Assembly (NCBI GenBank): GCA_949987705.1
Contig: OX465282.1
Location: 98,010,070 to 98,074,069 of the forward strand
DNA: 64,000 nucleotides
Direction of reading: 5' to 3'
Source of the DNA: Thereva unica
Lineage: Eukaryota > Arthropoda > Insecta > Diptera > Therevidae
Positions 22,610 through 44,800 of the stretch are shown in pieces (within the stretch, counting starts at the first letter, position 1; the number at the start of each line of letters is the position of its first letter). Position numbers and translations under genes: made by a program. The notes under the pieces were generated by a model. That model made no database searches. It was not told the origin of the DNA and was given only the letters and a program-made list of their open reading frames with translations.

Positions 22610-23134
22610 AAACTTATGGTTCTTAATAAATTTGCATCACTTTTGGCTAAACCTCTGCGCAAACTTTTTGCCCTGTCTTACTTCTCCAGAGTCTATCCAG
22701 ACTCCTGGAATCTGGCTCATGTTCAGCTTATACCGAAAAAGGGTGACTCTAGCGATCCCCTAAACTACCGCCTAATAGCAATTACTTCTGTTCTCTCCAA
22801 AGTCATGGAGACCCTAATCAACAAAAAACTAATGGAATATCTGGAAACCAACAAAATTATTCATGACAGACAGTACGGCTTTGGTGAATCTTCTCTGGTT
22901 GCTCTAGATATGTCCAAAGCCTTTGACCGAGTATGGCACCCAGCTCTGTTGTCAAAACTCGAAGCTATTGGTATTCACCCAGTTCTAAGAAAATGGATTA
23001 AGAGCTTCCTTTCTGACCGTTCAATAAAGGTAGTATTGGATGGCATCGAATCTAATCCCCACACCATCTCAGCCGAAGTGCCTCAAGGATCAATTCTTTC
23101 ACTCCCACTTTTCCTAATATTCGTAAATGTTCTG

Positions 23135-23384
23135 GGGCGGGTTCGTGTATGGCGAACGACGATAGTCAAACGAAAAAGATTTGAAGTCGAAAAATTTTGG
23201 CGACGAAAATTTTAGCGTTCGCGTAAGTCGAAAGAAAATTGTTCGTGTCCTAATGCAAAAACTCGATAACCCAAAACCTTTCGAGTGCCTTTCGTCGGCT
23301 TCAGGCGAAAATTTTCAATTTTTTCGACTTACGCGAACCCGAGACGAAAAAAAATTTTCGTTTTCGACATACACGAACTGGCCC
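23135..23384. mobile_element. 250-bp foldback MITE, GGGCCGGTTCG family, copy 1, CTG duplication
   Basis: Left end GGGCGGGTTCGTGTATG, right end CATACACGAACTGGCCC. CTG flanks it at 23132-23134 and 23385-23387, and one CTG is enough to restore the LINE reading (NVLLS). The interior is an imperfect palindrome rich in CGAAAATTTT. Confidence 0.9.
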
Positions 23385-23596
23385 CTGCTCTCAATCACTT
23401 CCAACCCACTGCTCAGCTTCGCTGATGTCAGTACCCTGCGTTATTCTTACGCTTTCGAAAATATTAGACAAGTGACCATCGTGAACTCATGTCCAACTCT
23501 ATCAACAGGGACATCGAACTCGATTGGGGCCGCAAGAATTGTGTTGAGTTCAACCCTTTCAAAACGAAGTACTGTCTCATTACTTATAAAACCTGG

Positions 23597-24098
23597 GGCC
23601 GGTTCGTGTATGGCGAACGACGATAATCGAACGAAAAGAAATTGAAGTCGAAAAATTTTGTCGACGAAAATTTTAGCGTTCGCGTAGGTCGAAAGAAAAT
23701 TGTTCGTGTCCCAATGCAAAAACTCGATAACCCAAGACCTTTCGAGTGCCTTTCGTCGGCTTCAGGCGAAAATTTTCAATTTTTTCGACTTACGCGAACC
23801 CGAGACGAAAAAAAATTTTCGTTTTCGACATACACGAACTGGGGCGGGTTCGTGTATGGCGAACGACGATAGTCGAACGAAAAAAAATTGAAGTCGAAAA
23901 ATTTTGGCGACGAAAATTTTAGCGTTCGCGTAAGTCGAAAGAAAATTGTTCGTGTCCTAATGTAAAAGCTCGATAACCCAAGACCTTTCGAGTGCCTTTC
24001 GTCGGCTTCAGTCGAAAATTTTCAATTTTTTCGACTTACGCGAACCCGAGACGAAAAAAATTTTTCGTTTTCGACATACACGAACTGGTCCCTGGCCC
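23597..24098. mobile_element. 250-bp foldback MITE copy 2, with copy 3 nested in its right end
   Basis: The left end GGGCCGGTTCGTGTATG follows CTG (23594-23596). The right end reads GAACTG, then copy 3 (23842-24091), then CTG and the final GCCC (24095-24098), then the outer CTG (24099-24101). Removing copy 3 and one CTG leaves a normal right end GAACTGGCCC. Confidence 0.88.
23842..24091. mobile_element. 250-bp foldback MITE copy 3, inserted in the terminal repeat of copy 2
   Basis: The left end GGGCGGGTTCGTGTATG directly follows CTG (23839-23841), and the right end GAACTGGTCC (one C-to-T change) is followed by CTG (24092-24094). Same length and orientation as copies 1 and 2. Confidence 0.85.
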
Positions 24099-24301
24099 CT
24101 GCACCGACCTTCCTTCTGTCTCAGTGGGCAAAACAAATCTTACAGCTGATCCTTTCCTTAACATCTTTGGTATAACTTTATCAACTTGCGATGGAATGAT
24201 CACATATTCCAAATCGCTAAAGAAGCTCCCAATGTTTAGGATTTCTTGAGATGCAAATTTCTGCTCCCACCAGCAGCTAGAGCTGCAATCTACAAATCCT
24301 A

Positions 24302-24617
24302 GGGTGTGTGAAGAAAATGTGCGCAAGCTTTGCAAGTTTTTCGATAGCCCTGCGGACAATTTTCAAAGCAGAAAAAAGGCGCATCGATCTCAAATGTCAA
24401 AGTAGTGGTTAACAACATAAAATGGATGAGAATATTGATAGCGTGTGGTAAATATATTAAAAGAACATCAAAAATGACAACGCCTTATTTAACTATGGCG
24501 AAACAAGTTCACTAATGCACACTTACATGCTTGCGCAAATTTGCGAATTTTCCGCAAGTGGATACAGGTCCAACTTGCGCATTTTACGCACGCAAGTATA
24601 CATTACTGAAAGCACCC
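24302..24617. mobile_element. GGGTG...CACCC element, 316 bp, CTA duplication
   Basis: CTA flanks both ends (24299-24301 and 24618-24620), and the LINE reads across the empty site (AAATCCTACATTCGACC). The terminal inverted repeat is short (GGGTG / CACCC), with sub-terminal GTGCGCAAG / CTTGCGC matches. Non-coding. Confidence 0.75.
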
Positions 24618-24758
24618 CTACATTCGACCCCGCCTCGAGTATAACTCATTTCTCTGGGCTGGCGCCTCTAAAACCGCCTTAACGTGGCTGGACAAAGTGC
24701 AAAGCCGTGCCATCCGATTCATCGGAGATGACAGCCTTTGCATCCCCACGACTCTCTG

Positions 24759-24903
24759 GCTGCATTCGAAAATTCAACCGGCTGCGCAGAATTGGCAGTA
24801 TCGCAGCAACGGCTGCAGGATATATATGCCTGGCTGCAGCCATTTTGATTTTTTGAATGATGTGCTGCAATTTCTGCGCAGTTGGCTGAATTTTCGAATG
24901 CAG
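24759..24903. mobile_element. 145-bp MITE, TCTCTG duplication
   Basis: The inverted ends CTGCATTCGAAAATTCA and TGAATTTTCGAATGCAG continue through GGCTGCGCAGAA. TCTCTG lies on both sides (24753-24758 and 24904-24909). The left half recurs at 58909-58948. A 6-bp duplication fits several superfamilies, so no class is assigned. Confidence 0.75.
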
Positions 24904-25359
24904 TCTCTGAGCCACCGTAGGAATGCAGCAGCGCTCTCCATGTTTTATCGCTATTACCACAGCGACTCTTTCACTGAAATTCAGGACCTTCTGCCTGCAC
25001 GGCAATATTTTTCCCGCAACACAAGACTAGCCCGCTCGGTTCACTCCCATACCCTACAGCCCCCCTTTCACGCACAACATGTTCTAGAAGTTCGTTTATG
25101 AATAGAACAACTCGACTGTGGAATCTCCCACAGTCAGTTTTCCCGAACTCGTACAACACCCAAGAGTTCAAACGTAAGGTTCATCGCCACCTGCTCCAAC
25201 ACCCCCCAGAACCCCCCCGTAATCCTATCATTTTCTTTTCTATCTTTCAAACCAAGCTTGCTACTAGACTTTGCACCATGATCTGAACGACATGACAGAC
25301 TGGTAGTACAAAGGGTGATTCCTAAGCTTGGTTTTCCCACATAAAAAAAATAAATAAAT

Positions 25360-26214
25360 AAAACATTTCTTATGGAAATAAACATCATTTATTCAACTAA
25401 CTCACGAACAAATTACTACTATTTATATGTAGTTTCAAATTTACTAATTTTAATTTGTGTTTTATAGTTTTATTTTAACCATAACAAATTACTTATTTAT
25501 GTATCCTTTTTCTTCGTCCTATATAGTGTAAAGAAAAATTTAAAAAAAAATTGGAATAAAAATATATCATTATCAAGTTTTTGCCAAATAGAAAAATCGA
25601 AGACGTTTGCTTTAATTGTAAGCTTTATTATTATAAATACCTTAAAATTTAATAAAAATTATTTAAAAGAAAAAAAGTTTCGTAATATTTAACAAATAAT
25701 TAATACTTCTAAAAAACGTTAATATTTGCATAAAAAGAAGGTCTTGTCTCTATCAGCTATTTTCATCAAAATTTTTCTCAATTAACAAATAAGTAACCAA
25801 AACGTAATTTTTTTATCCATTGAGTAGAAAATATATATGTATATAAAATTGAAGTAAATAAATAAAAATTACAATTTTTATTCATTTCTTTAAACATAGC
25901 GAAATATGTAATTAATTTAAAACAAAAAAAAATGAATGAAATTCTTTGACCTGCACTTTTCTTTAGTTTTTACAATGTTACAAAATTTAATATAAGTGGA
26001 GAATGAATCAAGAGAGAATGATATTATGTATATTTAATGGATTTTTCTCTTGTATACTTTCTTCTTTTTCCTATAGTTTTTCCTCATTATCGTCTGGCAC
26101 ACTGCCCATTTAAACAAATTGGTTTCTTAGACCTTATGAAAGAATTTTTGAATGATCTTTTCACTAAGCGGATTAATATAATATATATAAATAACAAGCA
26201 TTCTGTTTTCTAAC
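25360..26214. other. AT-rich spacer downstream of polo
   Basis: No gene or element ends are seen here. It lies 3' of the polo stop and presumably holds its 3' UTR and polyadenylation signal on the minus strand, but several TTTATT motifs make a choice impossible. Confidence 0.4.
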
Positions 26215-38599
<12,385 letters not shown>

Positions 38600-39275
38600 T
38601 TTGGGATTAGTAATTAAAACAGTGTTTAAACAACAAATTAATAATAAATCACAAAACAATATATATAATAAAAAATAGAACAAGAACTCAATTTGTGGAC
38701 AATTACAACCAACTCTATCGACTTGCAAGTTCTGAGCGAAACCGTTTGATTCAATTCAAACATGAGGAGGGCCCATTTCAAGCGGGTTTTGATGGGCTCT
38801 TCTATAAATATCCACTGAACTATATTTCAATAATAGTTGCTATAATTTATGGTATAGCTTTATACGTTATAAGATAAATTGTGAAATTAAATTTGATTTG
38901 AAAAAGGGATAAAAATAAGTTTTTATTATTTAAAGAAAATTGATTTAAAAAGGTTGATATTTTTTTCAACTTTTTAGTAAAATTTTGTACATATAATAAT
39001 TAGTATTATTGCCAGTGACGTAGGAACAGGGAGGGGGCCTTTTGTATCAAGAAAATTAAAATTGAACATTTATCGGTTGCAAGTGGCTCATAAATAATAC
39101 TTAAAGTCAGGGAGGAATTCGGTCAATACAGATTTTTGATTTCACGCTAACTTTCCCGACCCTAGGATTGGAAAGCGCACTTTCTGACCTGCTCAAATTT
39201 TTTTGATGAATTTCATTTCAAGACTCACATATTATTTGAAATCTTTTCAAAGCTACCTGGAGCCCTCGTGACTAA
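38600..39275. promoter_or_regulatory. polo: Region upstream of polo, presumed promoter side of the divergent spacer
   Basis: It lies directly 5' of the polo ATG (38599, minus strand) and contains an AT-rich stretch and a short open frame at 38695 that looks accidental. No TATA box or initiator could be fixed by eye, so the promoter role is positional inference. Confidence 0.3.
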
Positions 39276-40535
39276 CCCGGCCATTACACGAGTCAGTTCT
39301 GCTGACTGCCACTCCTGACTCTGTTTGTCAAATCCACTGACGCTAAGGCCCTCCGCACACGAGTCGACTGATTAGCAATCCCAGTTTGCAACTGGTTTTA
39401 CAATAATGACGTTTGCAACCAGTTGTCAACCAAAACAAGACTCTTGTCCACACACGAGCGCAACCGATTTTTGATCAATCGGTGTTCATATGTAACCTAC
39501 ACCACATCTTTCCTAGAACATTCGGCAAGTTTATAATTATATCAAACTTCATGCTTTTCGACTTCAAACACAAATTCAATATTAAGTTTTTGCTCGCACA
39601 TTTTATTTCCGAACTCTTTATAAACACTTTATAAACTTTATGAACTTTGAATCTAACCTATAAAATTTGACAGCTACAAGTGCAACCACGCAACTGAAAT
39701 CGCTTTCGACCGGCAAGCCCAGTCGCCCAAGACCAGTTGCAAACTAGTTTCAAATCAGTCTTGTTTCTGTCGACCCGTGTGTGGATTCCCATTTGCGTAC
39801 ACAGGCAAGGTCACTAAACAGTTGCGTATGCAACTGGGATTGCTAATCAGTCGACCCGTGTGCGGAGGGCCTAAGTTGATTACGTTCGGTCAACTGGCAA
39901 GTCAGTTCATTTCTAAAATGTCGTTGACCAATGTTTCCTTGAATGCGTAAAGATTAGAGGTTAAATCTCCTTAGCAAGGACATTCTCGTACTTTTCTATT
40001 AGGTTTATTTTCTGCCATTGTTCTTAAAATAAACAAATTTTGAGATTTTTTAATTATTTATTCTAAAGACATACCCGGCCATTACACGGGTCAGTTCTAC
40101 TGACACTGTCGTTGACTCGTATAAACACTCACTGTCGTGCCTTTTTTAGTGACAAGTCAGCGCTGACGAAACAGTTTTCGAGTCAGTGCTGACTAGTCAG
40201 TGAAATGTTAAATTCAGTATTTTCAAGGGCGGAGTACGGATGTGACATATTATTTCTTTAGAATGAATAATTAAAAAACTAAAAATTTATTTATTTTAGA
40301 AGAAATGGCAGAAAACAAATTAAGTCGCCTGGAAAAAATAAACTCATTAGAAAAGTACGAGAATCCTTGCTTATGGGATTTAACCGCCATATAAATTACT
40401 GAATTTGACCTTTCACTTACTAGTCAGCACTGACTTCAAAACTATCTCGGCAGCGCTGACTTGCCAGTAAAAAAAACCATCAGTGAGTGTTTACACGAGT
40501 CAGTGTCAGTAGAACTGACTCGTGTAACGGCCGGG
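39276..40535. mobile_element. Composite PIF/Harbinger-type element, TAA duplication, with MADF-like fragment
   Basis: The outer ends CCCGGCCATTACACGAGTCA and TGACTCGTGTAACGGCCGGG are inverted repeats, with TAA on both sides (39273-39275 and 40536-40538). A third copy of the end (CCCGGCCATTACACGGGTCA) begins inside at 40074, and the interior 39950-40073 is the reverse complement of about 40250-40370, so two partial copies are joined head to head. The plus strand at 40304 reads MAENKLSRLEKINSLEKY followed by NPCLWDL, resembling the start of the MADF/Myb-like second protein of Harbinger transposons. Confidence 0.7.
39347..39871. mobile_element. PIF/Harbinger-type MITE, 525 bp, TAA duplication, nested
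   Basis: The ends GGCCCTCCGCACACGAGTCG and CGACCCGTGTGCGGAGGGCC are inverted repeats that continue through ACTGATTAGCAATCCCAGTT. TAA flanks both sides (39344-39346 and 39872-39874). It is inserted in the left arm of the element that starts at 39276. A related right end lies at 40710-40745. Confidence 0.9.
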
Positions 40536-40538
40536 TAA

Positions 40539-41857
40539 TGAGGGGTCATTATTGAGCGCTTTTCCAGGAGCGCTTTCAAATACCTTACTATGGTTAACCA
40601 TGGTTAACTATGGTAAACTTTTGTCGTTCAAAAACTCCGTGGTTAACTAGGACAAAGGTTTCATTTTGGCTGGTTGCGAGCGTGATAATGGTGAAACCAG
40701 TTTGAAACTGGCATTGCAAATCAGTCGACTCATGTCCGTAGGGCCTCAATTGTTATTTGAAATGTCATTTCCCCACATTCTTGTTTTAGTCCCTTATTTT
40801 TTTTAGCGATAACTACTCTATCATGAGAGAAATTGCAATAAAAAAAAGATCAGCGCATTAAGTGAACGAGCCGAGCTAGCGCGAAGTGCTGGAAGGGTGG
40901 GCGAACGCTGCTACTTGCAGAACGCTTCGCTGACCTATATCTCTAGTAGAAAGGTAGAACTGTCACATTTCCACAAGCATTTCTCGGGAACCATTGATCA
41001 TGTATGTCAATAGTTAATAAACTGAATTCCTCTAAAATAATTCTTCAGGTCTTATTCCTATTAAAACAAAAGTTATATCAATTTTGAAAGATAAAGTTCA
41101 GGGCTCGACTTATAACTATTTAACCTCCCCTGAAAATATTTCTTGCTACGCCACTGATTATTACTATTGAAATATACCGAGTTTTTAGAATCTGTCTGAT
41201 GAAAATGTTTAGTAATATTAATATTCTTAAGAAATGAATAACAGTTTTTAAAATATTATAAATAACAAATTAATATTGCAAAATATATTAAAAATGCCCC
41301 GAACGAATTTTAAATAAATTCGTTGTTTCCTATAAAACGCTATAAAAACATTTTTATACCACATATGGCATTAACATATCCAAGGTGAAAAATTAAGTAA
41401 GGCACTGCTGTAAGTTGACATCGTGCTTTGTTTGCAAAGAAAGTTCGTAGTTAATAATTCTCCATCGCAAACTTAAGTAAATCGCTAAATATACATCGTG
41501 ATTTTGTTAAAATAAGTTTAAAAAAATTTATATTTCAATTCTCCTCTAGTTGAATTAAAAAAAGTCTCTTTTACTGCACTTTAAAGTCGTGTATCGAAGT
41601 ATTGTTTTGATATTTTTATGTAGGAGTAGTGTTTGCCAAACACTTTTTAAATCTCACCTCACTCAGCTGTCATTTGACTAAAGATATATATATTTTTTTT
41701 CGTTGAATATTTTTGTCTGGAGTTTTGATAAGTAAAAATTTCTGTTTATTTCAAAAACAACACAAAAAATAGTAATTTTGTTGTAATTGCAGAAAATTGA
41801 TGCAGCAGCTTTATTAAGAAAGGAAATAATTTTACTTGTTGGTAAATTCTCCTAGTA
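40539..41857. promoter_or_regulatory. Spacer upstream of Atg18, presumed promoter side
   Basis: It contains a Harbinger-end remnant near 40710, a GGTTAACCATGGTTAAC inverted motif near 40594, and otherwise AT-rich sequence up to the Atg18 ATG at 41858. No core promoter element could be fixed, so the regulatory role is inferred from position. Confidence 0.3.
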
Positions 41858-44800
41858 ATGAATCTATTGGGAAGATCGGACGCGGAATCTGGAGGATTAT
41901 TTGTAAATTTTAATCAAAATATCACGTAAGTGTGTTTTTATCTTATAACATATTGTTAATTAAATCTCACTTAGTTTATTGATTTAAGATTAACAAAGGA
42001 ACATATTGCGGTTCTCATTGGCATATAGTGAAGTGTAAACTTAAGTTGTTTAATCAACTTATATTTTATCTTCACTAGATTTAAAAAGAAAAAATCCTTG
42101 AATATGGAAAACCTTGTTGGGGAATGTTTAACTTTCATAAATGAGTTTTCATTTATATTTAACGATTTTAAGGGTAACTACAATGCACTCTTCTTTCACA
42201 ATACATATGGAAATACGTGACAAACACAATAATTTGTTCATATCATGATTTTTATTTGTGGTTTACGTGTGTATCATCAATGCTTGGGAATCTGCAGTGC
42301 AAGTTAAACAATTTATTGGGACAAAGAGATAATCTACCCTAAAACTGATATGTGTCGATGTTTTAATTGAGAGAGAGATAATAATAAGAAATAATATCAA
42401 TTCACTATTTATTCTATTATAGAGTATTTGCGCTTTGGAATTAATTAAAAAGAAAAATTCAGAATTTATGACGAGCCGTTTTAATTAGCATTGTTAATTA
42501 TTATCATTTCAATGAGAATCACATTTGTATAGCATAATCATCATCATTGTTTATTAAATTAATATTGAGATTTTGTTTCTAATATTACTTATTAAAAAGA
42601 AATCTTTAAATCAACGTCTATAACTTTTAAAATAAGCTCACAGAAATATTTTCTTGTAATTTAGACCAACCATATGGAATAAGGGAATGACAAAATACTA
42701 CAGTATATGACGAAATCTAAGTAGCTACCTTTGATCGTTCTTCTATTGGAAAAGCTTTTCCATAAGTTAGGGGATTTTTGCGATATTATTCTAGTAGTAC
42801 ATATTATAGATTTCATCTTCATACAATTTTCTTGTGTGAGATAGTTTTTGAGAATTGTTATCTCAGTCAGCTTCAAAAGTTAATCGTAAAGGTACGTTTC
42901 CACACAAACACTTTAGAGTGGAAGTGTAAAGTTCCACTCGCAAAATTGGAAAATGTATGCGTGTAAACAAAAATTCCACTCTACACTTTTAATTTGCTCT
43001 CATCACTTTCCTGTTGTTTTTATTAACTTCGACTTAACTTCTATTACGAGTTGTGAAAAAGAGTTAAATTGAAAAGTGTATTTCCACTTTACAATTGTAT
43101 CCACTTTTTTTAGTAAACAAAATATTTCTGTCCACTTTGCGAGTGGAGCGAAAGAGGATTATGTGTTTACCCCCAGACGCACCGGCAAAAGAGAGGATGT
43201 TCTGCCATTGTGACGAACACATTGAAATCTATCAGAAAGATGAGAGTAGAAAAGACGCGTGGCAGAGGAAGAGAAATGATAGAGTTGATTAAGTTTGGAC
43301 AACAGGAGCGGATGCACCACCGAGTCAAAAGCCTTAGAGAAGTCGAACCAAAAATGCACTATTATCCTGATCAATCGCAGCCCTAAAATCAGTTGTAACC
43401 CTCAACATAGCAGTCTCACAACTGTGCGATTTTCGAAAGCCAGATTGGTAGATAGAAAGAAAATTATTACGTTCTAGGTGGCTCATCACTTGAGTAAAAA
43501 TAATTTTTTCAAAGGCTTTAGAGAGAAAGGGAAGGATGCTAATAGAACGAAAATCAGATATATCAGATGGAGACCGTCTTTTGGGTAAAAGAACCACATT
43601 GGCTTTTTTCCAGAGCAAAGGGAATTCAGATGCAGTGAGACAATAGTTAAAAACATGAGGGATAGATTCAGAAATTAGGGGAGACCGAATTTGAGAAAAC
43701 GCGGAGAAATTCCATCAAAGCCGATACTGTTCGAGGAGATTCAAAAACTTCTAAAGAACCAACAGAGTGGAAGTAAAAGCTACCAGTACTGAGCGAGTCA
43801 GAGAAAGAAAGACGATCACATCTCGGGGAAGAGAGGATGAATGATTAGTTGAGGAGCGCAGCGTCAACATCAAAAGGGTCAGATACAGAAGAATGAACAC
43901 CAAGTGAGCGAAGGTTAGACCAAAGTCGTTTCGGATCTAGGTTAGGATTAAACTTGCCAGTATAGAACTCACGTCTAGCAGCTTTCACCTTGGGGTTGAT
44001 GCGATTGCGAAGCATTTTGTACTCAATTAAGTAAATGCGAATTTTAGTTCTACGGTAACGCCGGTATAGAGACTCGCGCTGGATTATCAAATCCCGAATC
44101 TCACGTGGAAACCATGGGCAACGAGAACTTTTGAGTCTACGGGTAACAAACGATACACATTGGTCGTACAATGATTGAATGAAAGAGGACAAGATAGCAA
44201 CCTTATCGTCGACAGAGGTTATGGGACCCAAGTAGGCTATCATATCAACTACCTGGTGTCCCATAGTAAATGGTTTAATAGCAGGCTGGAGATATTTCCT
44301 TGTCTACCTTTAAGTGGACGATGGAATATCTCCAGCCTATATAAAGCGAATAATTAGAATTTAAGTTTGAGTTCTAATTTAAAGTCGCATTGTACAAATG
44401 TAAATAATCCTAAATATATAGTGTAAATAGTAGTGTATATTAATAATATATTTTCGGTTAGTGGCCACCAGGCCACTACAACGTAGAAATATAGATGTCA
44501 TACCAAGGTAGAGAAGAAACATCAATTAGAAGCCGCTCAGGATGGATATTGCTGTAGTCTCGGTAAGAGAAAGAAGAAGGCGATGAAGACTGTAGGAATG
44601 AGAAATAGATAGAGAGAAAAAGGATGTCATGGTCAAAAAAACTGGGGTTATTTTTCTCTGGGATGAGTGTTGATGAAGATGACAGCATGGATGAAATGGA
44701 GATAGAAGAGATAGAGATAATCAACAAAAAATTTTCACACTTGGTAACCTTTGGACTAGGCCTGCTAGGGATACCATGTAAAAACGCTGCTTGCATTATA

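Larger units (their letters stand above)
22610..25330 (+). pseudogene. Jockey-like LINE ORF2, reverse transcriptase and 3' end, split by MITEs
   Basis: This continues the LINE interrupted at 11171. Segments read RT fingers and palm (FALSYFSRVYPDSWNLAHVQ, IPKKGDSSDPLNYR, LVALDMSKAFDRVWH, AEVPQGSILS) and, after the first foldback, the FADD-equivalent degraded to FADVSTL. A piece between DRQYGF and ESSLVAL is deleted. The C-terminal domain (RLEYNSFLWAGASKTALTWL, FYRYYHSDSF, NRTTRLWN) is frameshifted. The 3' end reads ACATGACAGACTGGTAGTA and ends in a TAAATAAATAAA tail near 25355. The same 3' region recurs at 35755-36550. Confidence 0.88.

Noticed and set aside
38695..38877. Small plus-strand ORF upstream of polo
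   Set aside because: 60 codons with no Kozak context, domain or splice evidence, lying opposite the polo 5' region. Most likely chance.
40580..40620. GGTTAACCATGGTTAAC palindrome as a regulatory operator
   Set aside because: A short self-complementary repeat without a second copy near any gene start; no evidence of function.
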